NCBI GenBank assembly: GCA_963833835.1
Contig: CAWHZI010000008.1
Location: 434,001-498,000, forward strand
DNA length: 64,000 bases
Origin: Bog-532 sp963833835
GTDB lineage: Bacteria > Actinomycetota > Actinomycetes > Streptosporangiales > Streptosporangiaceae
Reading direction: 5' to 3'
Numbering within the stretch: the first letter of the stretch is position 1; every line of letters starts with the position of its first letter. The position numbers and the translations under genes are program-made. The notes below the pieces were generated by a model. It did no database searches. It had not been told where the DNA came from and saw only the letters and a program-made list of their open reading frames with translations. Shown piece after piece: positions 43,338 through 54,789 of the stretch.

Positions 43338-45369
43338 GTGCCCCACGGCGGCGACCTGCTCTCCCCCGAGATCAGCGTGCGGGAAGGCGACCTGCTGTGG
43401 ACGCCCAGCCCGGACCAGCGGGCGAGCGCGAACATCACCCGCTTCACCAGCTGGCTCGCCACCGGCCGCCAGCAGGAGTTCGCCAGCTACGATGCCCTCT
43501 GCGCTGGTCCGTGACCGACCTGGATGGCTTCTGGCAGGCGGTGTGGGACTACTGCGGGATCGAGGCGTCCACGCCCCCGGCCGCGGTCCTCGGGCACAGC
43601 GCACCATGCCCGGCGCCTACTGGTTCCCCGGCGCCCGGCTCAACTACGCCGGGCACATCCTCCGCCGGCGCCTGCACTGGGACGCCCTCCTGTTCGCCGG
43701 CGAGACCGTCCCGCTGGCGGCCCTGTCCTGGGACAACCTGGCCACCCAGGTCCGTATCCTGGCCACCCAGCTGCGTGCCCTGGGCGTACAGCCGGGCGAC
43801 CGCGTGGCCGCCTACCTGCCGAACGTCCCGCACACGGTCATCGCCATGCTCGCCACCGCCAGCATCGGGGCGATCTGGACGAGCTGCTCACCGGACTTCG
43901 GCTGGCGGGGCGTGCTGGACCGGTTTCGCCAGCTCAGCCCCGTGGTGCTCATCTGCACCGACGGATACCGGTACGGCGGCCGCGACGACCGCTACGACGA
44001 GACCCGGCACATCGCGGCTGGCCTGCCCAGCCTGCGGCACATGCTCATACCACCTGCCCCTGCTCGACCCCGGACGCCAGCGGCCCCCGGCCCGGGACGC
44101 CACCAGCTGGGACGAGATCATGAGCGGCCCGGCCCCGCCCGCGGACGGCTTCCGGCTCGAGCAGGTGCCGTTCTCTCACCGCCGACCTTGGATCTTGTTC
44201 TCCTCCGGCACCACCGGCCTGCCCAAGGCCATCACCCACAGCCATGGCGGGATCCTGGCCGAGCAGCTCAAGCTACAGACGTTCCATACGGCCGCCTGCG
44301 CCCGGGCGACCGGATGCTCTTCTACACCACCACCGGCTGGATGATGTGGAACTTCCTGGTCAGCTCGCTGCTGCTCGGGGTGCAGCCGGTGCTGTACGAC
44401 GGGAACCCCGGCTACCCGGGCCCGGACGTGCTGTGGCGGCTGGCGCAGGACGCCCGGGTCACGTTCTTCGGTGCCTCGCCCGCCTACGTGGACGCGCTGA
44501 CCCGCGCGAAGATCGTTCCCGGCCGCCAGTTCGGCCTCGATCACCTGAACGCGGTCATGCTGGCCGGGTCACCGGTGTCGGCCGAGTGCAGCGCGTGGTC
44601 TACATCCGCAACGTCAAACGCGACCTGTGGCTGGCCACCGGGAGCGGCGGCACCGACACCTGCTGCGGGCTGGTCGGCGGTACGCCATGCTGCCCGTCTA
44701 CGCGGGCGAGATCCAGGCCCGCCACCTGGGCGTGGCCGCCTACGAGTTTTAGCCCGGACGGCCGGCCGGTCACCTACGAGGTTGGCGAGCTGGTGGTGAC
44801 CCAGCCCTATGCCGTCGATGCCGGTCCGGTTCTGGGGCGACGACGACGGGAGCCGCTACCGCGCGGCCTACTTCGAGCAGTTCCCGGGCCGCTGGCGGCA
44901 GGGCGACTTCTTCCGCGTCAACGGGCGCGGTGGCTGTTTTGTGCTCGGCCGCTCCGACGCGACCCTCAACCTGGACGGGGTGCGGATCGGCACCGCCGAG
45001 ATCTACGCCGCGCTGGCCTCGGTGCCCGGGGTCGCCGACGGGCTCGTGGTCAGCCTGGACCGCCCCGGCGGCGGGTTCTTCATGCCGCTGTTCGTGAAGT
45101 CGACCCCGGGCCAGGTGCTGGACGGCCCGCTGCGGGCCGAGATCAGTCAGCGGCTGCGCACCCAGTACACGCCCCGGCACGTGCCGGACGCGATCATCGA
45201 GGTGCCGGACATCCCGGTCACGCTGACCGGCAAGAAGATGGAGGTCCCGGTACGCCGCATCCTGGCCGGCGCCGCGCCCGGCCAGGCCGCGAACCCGGAC
45301 GCCATGGCCAACCCGGCCTCGCTCGCCGTCTTCGCCGAGTACGCCCGCACCCTGCCCGGACTCCGCTGA
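43338..45369 (+). pseudogene. Acetoacetyl-CoA synthetase, many frameshifts
   Basis: Start at GTG 43338 or 43377. GDLLWTPSPDQRASANITRFTSWL and the ACS_N-type DLDGFWQAVWDYCGIEAS segment open the protein; YWFPGARLNYAGHIL, GDRVAAYLPNVPHTVIAMLATASIGAIWTSCSPDFG and LFSSGTTGLPKAITHSHGG (AMP-binding P-loop) follow; MLFYTTTGWMMWNFL is typical of acetoacetate-CoA ligases; GDFFRVNGRGGCFVLGRSDATLNLDGVRIGTAEIY and LTGKKMEVPVRR contain the catalytic lysine. Shifts lie near 43505, 43600, 44050, 44295, 44590, 44690 and 44815. Activates acetoacetate to acetoacetyl-CoA. Confidence 0.83.
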
Positions 45370-45392
45370 GCGGGCCCGCCTACCGGCGGGGG

Positions 45393-45851
45393 ATGCCCCG
45401 GCAGCAGGTATCCGAGACCGCGATCATCGCCGCGCCCGCCGCGCGGATCTTCGCGCTGCTGGCCGATCCCGCCCAGCATCCGCTGATCGACGGGACCGGG
45501 AGCGTGCTCGCGGTCCAGGACGGCGGGCCCGAGCGGCTCACCCTCGGATCGAAGTTCGGTATGGATATGAAGATCGGCGCGCCGTACAAGATCCTCAACA
45601 CGGTCGTCGAATACGATCAGGACCGCCTGATCGCCTGGCGGCACTTCTACGGTCACCGCTGGCGGTGGCAGCTGCGCCCGCTGGACGACGGCCCCAGCGG
45701 GGCCCGCTGCGAAGTCACCGAAACGTTCGACTGGTCGACCGCGCGGTTCCCGCTGCTGCTCACCCTCAGCCCGTTCCCGCGGCGCAACCGGCGCGGTATC
45801 GGGAAGTCGCTGGCGCGGCTGGCACATATCGCGGCCCCTCCCGGGCAGTGA
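45393..45851 (+). CDS. SRPBCC family protein
   Basis: 152 residues from ATG 45393. VSETAIIAAPAARIFALLADPAQHPLIDGTGSVLAV is the START/Polyketide_cyc2 opening; PYKILNTVVEYDQDRLIAWRHFYGHRWRWQLRP and GARCEVTETFDW give the beta-sheet core, with a C-terminal helix and a hydrophilic tail. Such proteins bind hydrophobic ligands or assist polyketide cyclisation. It lies 23 bp after the acetoacetyl-CoA synthetase and could be co-transcribed. Confidence 0.86.
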   Translation: MPRQQVSETAIIAAPAARIFALLADPAQHPLIDGTGSVLAVQDGGPERLTLGSKFGMDMKIGAPYKILNTVVEYDQDRLIAWRHFYGHRWRWQLRPLDDGPSGARCEVTETFDWSTARFPLLLTLSPFPRRNRRGIGKSLARLAHIAAPPGQ

Positions 45852-45923
45852 GGCTCGGCAAGCAGCCACCAGGAATGAGCACGCGGCACAGCACTGATTA
45901 ACGGGGCGGAGAACGGCAAGCTT

Positions 45924-47418
45924 ATGAGCATCAGCTATTCCAGCGTCGTGAATACGCCGATCGACGAGGTTTTCGCGCGGCACACCCGCCCGGGCGCACT
46001 GACCCGGCTGGCCCCGCCGTGGGCAGCCAGTCCGCGTCGGGGCAGGAGGCGACCTCGCTGCGGGACGGCCGGGCCGTGCTGCCGCTTCCCGGGCGGGGTC
46101 CGCTGGGTGGCCGAGCATCAGAGCGACGGTTACGACCCGCCCCGGCAGTTCGTCGACCAGCTCGTGTCCGGCGGCCTGCCGCCGGCCACCCTGGTTCCGA
46201 AGGCACTGGTTCCGGGGGCCCTGGTTTCGAAGGCACTGGTCCAGGGTGGTGTCCTGGCGGCACGTGCACAGCTTCCACGACGCCGGCGGTGGTGCGACCC
46301 GGGTCGAGGGACGACCTGCAGACCAACGTGCCCGAGGCGGCGCTGCGGCAGATGTTCGGCTCAGGGCACCGCCAGCTGGCCGCGGACCTGAAGGCCCACC
46401 AGTGGGCCCGGGCCAAGCAGCCCGAGCCGCTCACCATCGCGGTCACCGGGTCCAGCGGGCTGATCGGCACGGCGCTGACCGCCCTGCTCACCACCGGCGG
46501 CCACCGGGTGATCAAGCTGGTCCGGCACCCGGCCCAGGGTGGCAAGGAGACGCCCCAGCGGCATAAAGACCGCAGCATGGCCGGCCCGGACCTGCTGCAG
46601 GGCGTGGACGCGGTGGTCCACCTGGCCGGGGGCGGGCATCGCCCGCCGGTTCACCGAGGCGCACAAGCGCGAGGTCCGCGACAGCCGGATCGAACCCACC
46701 CGCCGCCTGGCCGAACTGGCCGCGTCCACCGCCAGCGAGGGCTTAGCCGCTTCCTACCACTCTATTCTTCATCAGCGCGTCGGCCATCGGCTACGACGGC
46801 ACCGACCGGGGCGACGAGGTGCGGACCGAGTTCAGTCCCCGCGGCACCGGCTTCCTGGCCGAGTGTGGTCGCGGACTCGGAGGCGGCCACCACACCCGGC
46901 CGCCGACGCGGGCCTGCGCACGGTGCTAATGCGCACCGGGATCGTGCAGAGCCCCAAGGGCGGCACCCTGCGGCTGCTGTTCCCGCTGTTCGAGGCGGGC
47001 CTGGGCGGCAAGATCGGCGACGGGCGGCAATGGCTGTCCTGGATCGGCATCGACGACCTGACCGATGTCTACCTGCGCGCGCTGGTCGACCCCGCCCTGT
47101 CCGGGCCGGTCAACGCGGTCGCACCGGACCCGGTGCGGAACGCCGACTACACCCGGTGACCCTGGGCCGGGTGCTGCTGCATCCTGCCGTGATCCCGGTG
47201 CCCGGCTTCGGCCCGCGGCTGCTGCTCGGCGAGGAAGGGGCCAGGGAACTGGCCGGGGTTGAAGCGAGCGGATCCGGCCCGACGCGCTGCTCACCGCGGG
47301 CCACACGTTCCGCTACACCCGCCTCGATCCGGCCCTGCGGCACCTGCTCTCGGCCACGTCCCCGGCTGGCCTGACCGCCTGCCGCGAGCCCGGGCGCCTC
47401 GGCCAGCCCGGGCCGTGA
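45924..47418 (+). pseudogene. TIGR01777 family epimerase/SRPBCC fusion, many frameshifts
   Basis: ATG 45924 starts an SRPBCC domain (SISYSSVVNTPIDEVFARHTRPGALTRLAPPW; VRWVAEHQSDGYDPPRQFVDQLVS). After a repetitive stretch (46191-46245) and several shifts, an NAD(P)-binding sugar-epimerase-like part follows: PLTIAVTGSSGLIGTALTALLTTGGHRVIKLVRHP, LLQGVDAVVHLAGG, GLRTVLMRTGIVQSPKGGTL, WLSWIGIDDLTDVYLRAL and GPVNAVAPDPVRN. The protein ends RLGQPGP at 47418. The domain order SRPBCC-epimerase is known in actinobacterial TIGR01777 proteins; function unknown. Confidence 0.8.
46191..46245 (+). repeat. 15-bp minisatellite inside TIGR01777 gene
   Basis: Units CTGGTTCCGAAGGCA, CTGGTTCCGGGGGCC, CTGGTTTCGAAGGCA and a shortened CTGGTCCAGGG follow each other. 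In frame they would encode LVPKA-LVPGA-LVSKA-LVQG, which is unlike the SRPBCC fold they interrupt. Confidence 0.75.
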
Positions 47419-47424
47419 ACGGTC

Positions 47425-47778
47425 TTACGCGTCGGCGATAGCGTCCGCGACGGTGCCGTAGACCGGGATCAGCTGGTCGGCCCGGGTCAGCTGCAGCACC
47501 CGGGCCACCGCGACCTGGGGCGCGGCCAGGGCGAGCACGCCACCGTGGGTGTCGAGGGCGCGGCTGGACCGCAGCAGCATCCGCAGCCCGGTGGAGTCCA
47601 TGAAGCTCAGCTCGGACATGTCGACGATGAGCAGCCGCGGCTGCTGGTTCACGACCGACTCCAGCACCCCGTACAGCTCGTCGCTGTTCGTCGCGTCGAC
47701 CTCGCCGGCCAGCACCACCACGGTGTACGTCGCCCCGGGAGACTCCGGGCGGGACACCGACGCCCTGAGCAGGCCCAC
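47425..47778 (-). CDS. STAS domain anti-sigma factor antagonist
   Basis: About 117 residues. GTG 47778 is chosen because GGGAGTGAC precedes it; an ATG at 47805 lies directly against the 60-base A run and is less credible. TYTVVVLAGEVDATNSDELYGVLESVV and RLLIVDMSELSFMDSTGLRMLLRSSRAL contain the SpoIIAA-type phosphorylatable serine (DSTG). It relieves an anti-sigma factor by binding it when unphosphorylated. No anti-sigma or sigma-B gene is adjacent. Convergent with the TIGR01777 gene. Confidence 0.86.
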   Translation of the reverse strand: MGLLRASVSRPESPGATYTVVVLAGEVDATNSDELYGVLESVVNQQPRLLIVDMSELSFMDSTGLRMLLRSSRALDTHGGVLALAAPQVAVARVLQLTRADQLIPVYGTVADAIADA

Positions 47779-47805
47779 GTCACTCCCTTTCCACCCGTAC
47801 GTCAT

Positions 47806-48100
<295 letters not shown>

Positions 48101-48591
48101 ATGGACCCAGCGGCGGCCCCGCTGCCCGCCATCCCGGCGTCGGCCGGGGCCCTGATCTTCGACCGCCACGGGCGCCCCCTGCTCATCCTCAAGACGACGT
48201 ACAAGAAAGGCTGGACCATCCCGGGCGGGGTGATGGAAGCGGACGGCGAATCCCCCTGGGAGGCCTGCCAGCGCGAGGTACGGGAGGAAACCGGCCTGGA
48301 CGTCCCGCGTGGCCTGGCCGGGCCGTGCGTGGACTTCCGCCGGACCCGTGGCCCGGGCGGCCCGGCGGGATCCGGTTCCTGTTCGATTGCGGCGTGTTCG
48401 GCCGGACCGCGCTGGACGCGCGGGTACTCCAGCAGGAAGAGATCGCCGAGAGCCGGATCCTGCCCTTGCCCGAGGCGCTGCCCCTGCTGTCGAAACCGGT
48501 CCGCCGGCGGGTCCGGGCCGCCGCGCGTGCCTGGGGGGGCCTGATCTACCTGGAGGACGGCCGTCCGGTCGAAGGAGTGACCGCCGCGTGA
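48101..48591 (+). CDS. Nudix hydrolase, one frameshift
   Basis: ATG 48101. PASAGALIFDRHGRPLLILKTTYKKGWTIPGGVMEADGESPWEACQREVREETGL contains the complete Nudix box GX5EX7REVXEEXGL (about residues 45-67). A shift near 48360 leads to IRFLFDCGVFGRTALDARVLQQEEIAESRILPLPEALPLL, the standard continuation, ending DGRPVEGVTAA. About 163 residues. It hydrolyses a nucleoside diphosphate-linked compound; substrate unknown. Its stop overlaps the next gene by GTGA. Confidence 0.85.
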
Positions 48592-49542
48592 CCAGCCACA
48601 GCCTGCTGCCCACCCCGGGCACGGTGACCGACGTGTTCAAGCCGGGCGCAGGAGCCCGGGGGCTGACCATCGACCCCGGCGACACGGTGGTCGTGCGGTT
48701 CGCTGGACGCGTCGGGCCACCTGGAGCGGCAGACCACGCCCCTCCGGGCGAGGTCAAGCCGAAGATGCCCGGTCGCCCTCCGCGGGCACTGCCTGACCGG
48801 GCCGATCGCGGTGCGCGGCGCGCAAGCCCGGCGACATGCTGGCCCTGCGGCTGACCGGGGGGGGCGGCCCGGGCGAGTGGGGCTGGACGGTGGCCGCTCG
48901 CCCAGGACACCCCGGTTCACCCAGCGTCTCGGGCTGGCCATGGGGGGCCGCCCGCCTGGCTGCTGTGGGAGCTCGATGCCGACTGCGGGCAAGGGCTACG
49001 GCCGACTCGGGGCTTCCACCCGCGACGCTGGCCCCGTTCCTCGGCGTGATGGGGCTGGCCCCGGCGGAGGCGGGCGAGCACTCCACGATCCCGCCGCGGG
49101 CGTCGGTCGGGGGCAACATCGACTGCCGGGAGCTGGTGGCCGGGTCGACCCTGTTCCTGCCGGTGGCCGTGCCCGGCGCGCTGCTGTACCTGGGCGACGG
49201 GCACGCCGCGCAGGGCGACGGCGAGGTCGGCGGCACGGCCATCGAGTGCCCGATGACGACCGAGGCGGTGGTGGACCTGGTCACCGGGCGGCCGTCTCTG
49301 GCGTCGGTGCACGCCGGAGATGCCTGCCGGGCGGATCACGTTCGGGTTCTCCGCTTGACCTGAACGAGGCCATGGGCGACGCGCTGGACTGCGATGGTGG
49401 TCTGGATGCAGGGCATCTTCGGGCTGGACAAGGGCTACCTCGCTGGCGCTGGCCAGCACGTGCGTGGACCTGCGGGTGACCCAGGTGGCCAACAAGACGT
49501 TGGGGCGTGCACGCGGTGCTGCCCGCCGGCGCGCTACGTTGA
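48588..49542 (+). pseudogene. Acetamidase/formamidase family protein, several frameshifts
   Basis: GTG 48588 overlaps the Nudix stop. VTSHSLLPTPGTVTDVFKPGA, GLTIDPGDTVVVR, GCLTGPIAVRGA-like pieces and GDMLALRL open the protein; LAPAEAGEHSTIPPRASVGGNIDCRELVAGSTLFLPVAVPGALLYLGDGHAAQGDGEVGGTAIEC is the FmdA core with the metal-site GGN(ID) and the GDxHAxQGxGE motif; VDLRVTQVANKTLGVHAVLP ends it at 49542. Shifts near 48690, 48760, 48900-49010, 49340 and 49400. Hydrolyses formamide/acetamide to ammonia and acid. Confidence 0.82.
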
Positions 49543-49613
49543 GTCGGCATGAGCTATCGCCCGGGCCGACGGGATTGCCCGGAATGCCCGGTCAGACGTG
49601 GGAGCCTGGAGAT

Positions 49614-50161
49614 ATGACGGCGGGATCGATCGTGGTGAGGCCAGCAGAGACGCAGGCTGACCTGGCCGGGATCGACGCTGTCGACGTCTCGTACTCCACC
49701 GACCGGATCTACCGGGTGCGGCGCAGCCGGATGGCGTTCTGGCTGGAAGAGGAGCGGTTCGAGCTGCCGGTGGAGAAGGCCGACCTGCGGCCCGCGCTGA
49801 CCGTTGTCCGACGGGTTGCTCGTGGCCTGCCGGGGCGAGGTGATCGTGGGGTACGGCGAGCTCACGGCCGGAAGCGTGGAACGGCCGGGCCCGGATCGAC
49901 AACATCTTCGTGTCCCGGCCCAGCCGCGGCCAGGGCGTCGGCGGCCGCCTGATCGAGGCGCTGGCCGAACAGGCCATCCACCAGCCCGCCGCGCGCTGCC
50001 TGTGGCTGGAGACGCAGAACGTGAACTACCCGGCCGTGCAGTTCTACCTGAAGATGGGCTTCCGGCTGTGCGGGCTGGACGAGACGCTGTACCAGCCGGA
50101 CGACCCGCAGCTGCTGCCGGGTGAGATGGCCCTGTACTTCGCCCGCGACCTGGAGCGCTGA
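49614..50161 (+). CDS. GNAT family N-acetyltransferase, two frameshifts
   Basis: ATG 49614 behind CTGGAGAT: MTAGSIVVRPAETQADLAGIDAVDVSYSTDRIYRV, then RFELPVEKADLRPALT; a shift near 49805 leads to SDGLLVACRGEVIVGYGELTAG and another near 49900 to SRGQGVGGRLIEALAEQAI (acetyl-CoA loop Q/RGxGxG/A) and AARCLWLETQNVNYPAVQFYLKMGFRLCGLDETLY. About 180 residues. Acetylates an amine of unknown identity; ALFARDLER-type tail resembles streptothricin acetyltransferase-like proteins. Confidence 0.82.
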
Positions 50162-50287
50162 TGGGTCCGTCGCCCTCCCGCTCCCAGGGCACCCCCTCAG
50201 CCCCAGCCCCTCCCGGGCCCCAGCCGCCCCGCGACTCCTAGGGCCAGCACTGGTGCTGGGTGGTCAGGTCCGGGCTCAGCCATCGCC
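50162..50287. other. Intergenic, no feature
   Basis: C-rich 126 bp between convergent genes; no hairpin of note. Confidence 0.4.
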
Positions 50288-53030
50288 CTAGGCGGCCACG
50301 GCGGCGTGCTCCGCGCCCGGGAGCGCCCGCCGGAGCTCCTTGCGCGAGCTGATGCCGAGCTTCGGGAACACTTATGCAGGTGGTATTCGACCGTGCGCGG
50401 GCTGAGGAACAGCTGGGCGCCGATCTCGGGGTTGGTGTGCCCCTGGCGGCCAGCCGGGCGATCTGCGCCTCCTGCGGGGTGAGCTCGTCGAGCGTCTCGA
50501 CGGTACGTTTGCGCACCGTCTCGCCGGTCGCCGACAGTTCGCCGCGAGCGCGCTCGGCGAATGCGTCGGCGCCCATACGGCTGAACATCTCGTGCGCCGC
50601 GCGGAGTTGCTCGCGCGCGTCCACGCGACGGTTCTCGCGACGCAGCCACTCGCCGTAGATGAGCCGGCTGCGCGCGAGCTCGACCGCCGCGCGGCTGCGG
50701 GCAAGCCGCTCGATCGACTCCCGGTAGAGGGACTCGTCGTCGCTCAGCAGCCCACGGCAACGCGCCTCGATGCCGAGCGCCCATTCTGTGCCGCTCGCCT
50801 GGTCGCTCGCTAAGCCGCTCGAGCGCCGCGGCGGCCTCCCCGGTCGCCCGCCGCGGACGCCGGCCTCGATCAGCTCGACCAGGGCCCAGCCGTAGTAGAT
50901 GACGTCCTCGTGTTCGCAGGCCTGCGCGCGGCCGCGAGCGCCTCGCCGTAGTGGCCATGGCTGTTGTGCAGCAGCGCGGTGAACCAGCGCGCCGCCGAAC
51001 GCCGAGCCCTCCCCCGCTCGGTCGCATTCCGCCGGCCCCATAGAGCAGCGTCGGCGTCTGCGCCTGATCGCCGCGCGCCGCGGCCAGCATCACCGCCCCG
51101 TACTTGAGCGGCGGGATCCCGGTCGCCTCGCGTGATCGAATCGACCTCGTCGATCAGCGCCGCAGCGGTGGCGAACGCCCCGGAATGGACGTTGAGGCGG
51201 CCAGGTAGTTGAGCGCGTTCGGGAGCAGGTGAGCGCGCCGGTCTCGCGCGCCACGCGCACGCCGCGGGTCGCGAGCACGTGCCAGAGCTCGTCGTCCCAG
51301 AGATCCTGGGCGAGGCGGCACGCCAGCCACAGCCACCGCCGATCCTCCCCACCGCCGTCAGGTTCGCCGAACGCGCGCAGCGCCCGCGAGAGCGGCGCGA
51401 CGGCCGCCGCGTACCCGTCGGTGAACCGCGTCACGAGGGCGTCGAGGAGCGGGTCGGACGCGCCCGGGCCGGAACCCGGTTCGACCCGCGCGCCGCCTCA
51501 GCCACCTCGCGCTCATCCGGGCCGGTGCCGAGGCGCCCGGCGAACATCGCCGACGCGATCGCCTCGAGGTAGGTCTCCCGGGCCATCGCGGCGTCCAGGG
51601 GATCGAGCCGCCTGGCCGCCTCGAGCAGCAGCGGCGGCGCGTCGCGCCCGCGTCGGCTGGCGAACGCGATCTGCGCGCGCAATCGCTCCAGCCGCGCGCG
51701 CTGAAGGTCGTCGACCGGGCCGAGCTCGGCGGCGGCCAGCAGGTCGGACGCGGACGCGGGGTCGGCGACGTCGAGCTTCGCCTGGGCCGCGGCGAGCGAG
51801 CGCTCCACGCGCAGGGCAGGATCTGGCGTCAGCTCGGCGGCGCGCTGCAGGAACGCCGCGGCCGCCGACAGCCCCCCGGCGCCTGCGCCCGGTCGGCCGA
51901 GCGCTCCAGCTCGCCCGCGACCGCCTCGTCGGGCCCGTCGCCGCGCGAGCGCGATGCCACGCCCGGCGATCCGGGTCCAGCTGCGGTCGGTCGCGTCGGC
52001 GAGCGCCCGATGGACCTGGCGTCGCTCGGCGTGCGGGCGCGGCCCGGTAGGCGGCCGAGCGAACGAGCGGATGGCGGAACCGCACCCGCGCGCCGATCTC
52101 GACCAGGCCTGCCGCCTCGGCCGGTGCCGCCGCATCGGGCCCGATGCCGAGCCGCTCGGCCGCGCGCCACAGCAGCGGCACGTCGCCGACCGGCTCCGCC
52201 GCCGCCAGCAGCAGCAGCCGCCGGGTCTCGGCCGGGAGCGGCGTCAGCTGGCGCACGAAGCCCTGCTCGATGCGGCTGCGTCAGCGGCATCTCCACGGCA
52301 GCCCGAAGCCGCCCGCGACGCGCGATCGGCGTCCCCCCGCGAGGCAGCTCGAGCAGCGCGAGCGGGTTGCCGCCGGCCTCGCCGAGGATCCGGTCCCGCA
52401 CGCGCGCGTCGAGCGGCCCGGGGATCGCCGCGTCCAGCAGCCGGCGGGCGTCGGTCGGCGGCCAGGCCCTCGATCACCAGCTCCGGCAGTCCCTCGAGCT
52501 CTGCTCGCGCCGGACTCGCGCAGCGCGAAGACCAGCCCGACCCGCTCGGCCAGCAGGCGCCGCGCCACGAACGCGAGCGTCTGCACGGACACCCGGTCGA
52601 GCCACTGCGCGTCGTCGATGATGCAGAGGAGCGGCTGCTCCTCGGCGGCGTCGGCCAGCAGGCTCGAGCACCGCCAGGCCGACCAGGAAGCGATCCGGCG
52701 GCGGGCCCGGCGCTCATGCCGAACGCCGTGTTCAGCGCGTCGCGCTGCGGGACCGGCAGCTGCCCGAGACGGCCGAGCATCGGTGCGCACAGCGCATGCA
52801 GGCCGGCGAAGCGAGCTCCATCTCGGACTCGACGCCCGCGGCCCGGGCGATCCGGCATCCCTGCGCGGCGGCCGAGGTGATCCAGCAGGGCGGTCTTGCC
52901 GATGCCCGCCTCGCCGCGCAGGACCAGCACCCGGCTCTGGCCCGCGCGTATCCGCGACGAGCCGGTCCAGCACGTCGCGCTCGCGGACACGGTCGAGCAG
53001 CCCCGCCCGTGAGAAGTGGGCATCCTGCAT
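50288..53030 (-). pseudogene. Large AAA-ATPase LuxR family regulator 1, many frameshifts
   Basis: A locus of about 910 codons from ATG 53030. RVLVLRGEAGIGKTALLDHL is the Walker A; GVESEMELA..GLHALCAPMLGRLGQLPVPQRDALNTAFG, LLCIIDDAQWLDRVSVQTLAFVARRLLAERVGLVFALRE (Walker B) and GNPLALLELPRG follow. The middle is TPR-like (TDRSWTRIAGRG; ELTPDPALRVERSLAAAQAKLDVADPASASDLLAAAELGPVDDLQRARLERLRAQIAFASRRG). The LuxR HTH TPQEAQIARLAARGHTNPEIGAQLFLSPRTVEYHLHKVF lies near the 3' end. At least eight shifts. Same architecture and much sequence shared with the gene at 55698. Confidence 0.82.
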
Positions 53031-53303
53031 GTACAACCGCATTATCGCGGCAAGAGCACATCAGCCGCAGATCGAACGGCCCGCGGTGACGCCCTCACGA
53101 TGCCGATCTGCTCATGACTCGCGATCCGACGCGCAGTGCTCCAAGATGCCTACGACGTCTCCGTGACGCCGGCATCCCTGGAAATCCCGCACAGCGCCCG
53201 CGCCTGATAACCCGGTCATCGAGCTGGCCCCGCAGACCGGCGGCCTCTCCATGGTCCTGCCCGAAGTTGCAGGACGCCGTCGGAGGACATGGCGATCTGC
53301 GGG

Positions 53304-54560
53304 TCATCGCCGGCGGCGCAAGAGGGTGACCAGCGGCCCCAGGCCGGCGGCTGGGAACGGCACCGGCGGACCAGCCGGCCGGCGGAATGTGCGCGCGCCG
53401 CCAAGGGTCGGCGAGCAGGGCCGGTGATCCAGCCGCTGGACACGAACGGCCATTCGGCGGCGAGCCCGCCGTGTAGGCGAGCAGCCCGTGCCAGGCAGAA
53501 CCGGCCGTAAACGTGCCGTCGGCGGTGAAGAACGACGCGACGTAGCGGCCGCGGCGGACCAGGAAGTAGTCGGCCAGGTTGACCCAGACCAGGGGATCGA
53601 GATGACCAGCGGCCAGGTCCAGGGAATTGGTGATGTTGGGTCGCGACCAGTACCCGGCAGGCGATCGCCAGCCGCCATGGCGCGCACGAGGCTTCGCGAC
53701 GGTCGACTGGGCCTTGAACCGCCGCCGCATGCCGCCGAACGCGGAGTCGAAACGTCCCGCTGCTAGCAGCGTTGAAAGTCCTTCGCGTCGATGAGCGAGA
53801 CGGCCCGGGTCGCCACGCCCACGAACCTGATACCTGCCCGAGGGCGCCGGACCAGGCAGAGGGCGGGCAGCAGCGCGGCCAGGTACGCGCCGACCCGCGC
53901 CAGGTGAAGAACGTGGCCACCAGCCCGTTCCAGGCGAAGTACAGAACAGCCGTGGCCCGCTGGTCGCGGCGGGCGGGTCGCGGGTGTAGTCCGACACGAA
54001 TGGTCCGTACGCCAGCATGTTGATGACCAGCAGCGCCAGACCCAGACGAACAGCCCGGAGGTCGGCTGGGCCCAGGTGGTCTCGCGGGCGGGCAACACAC
54101 CATCTGCATCGCAGGCCCTGGGCGAACATGATGATCAGCGCGAACGCGCCCGACGACGACCGCGGTGACTGCATCACCCGGTGGATCCACCGGTACCCGA
54201 AGATGCCGATCACCACCCGCGGACAGCGAAGGTCGCGATCCACTCCCAGGATGACGCACTCATCAGGCCGTCGCCTGGGCCTGGATGACCAGACAGACGG
54301 CGATGTCCCGACGTTGATCGAGCAGCGCGCGGATCCTGACCGCCGTCGACCCAACTGTTCTCGGCTCTCGATCTGGTGTCCTTGGGCACGCCGCCGAGCC
54401 GGGGACCCTCGGTCGCGTGCAGCGCGATCGGCGGGGCGCCGATGAGTACGACGGCGATAGCGATAAGCGCCACAGAAGGTCAGCCCGATCGAGACGATGA
54501 CCAAGCACCACGACGACGTTGAACACATTGACGGTTCTGCCGAGAAACCGAATCAGGAAC
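53304..54560 (-). pseudogene. NCS1 family purine/cytosine permease-like protein, many frameshifts
   Basis: Pieces in several frames align to one permease: VVVVLVIVSIGLTF, ALIAIAVVLIGAPPIALHATEGPRLGGVP (helices 1-2), IGIFGYRWIHRV, LALLVINMLAYGPFVSDYTR, FAWNGLVATFF, and the diagnostic VWVNLADYFLVRRGRY with ASFFTADGTF and WHGLLAYTAG. The W-x-x-VNLxDxYxVRRGxY motif is highly specific to NCS1 nucleobase:cation symporters. The 5' end (near 54560) and the stop at 53304 are approximate. Probable role: uptake of a nucleobase, hydantoin or related compound. Confidence 0.75.
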
Positions 54561-54789
54561 TGATTGCCAGGGCTTGATGCCGCGCCAGCAATGCGTCGAT
54601 GTGCATATCGACATACCGCAGCGTGACGTGCCGGTGCCGGCGACGACGATGCTGATCACCCTTTCCCCAGGAAAAACCAGCGCAACTGTCGCTGGCCGAT
54701 CGCATCCGTGGGATTCCCTAGTGGCCTGAAGGGGACGCTCGGCGCGCTGAAGGCAACCAAGGGCCCCAACTCCCTTGCTGTGGGCGGCG

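Noticed and set aside
47779..47805. STAS protein starting at ATG 47805
   Set aside because: That start abuts the 60-base A run; the GTG at 47778 has a proper ribosome-binding site.
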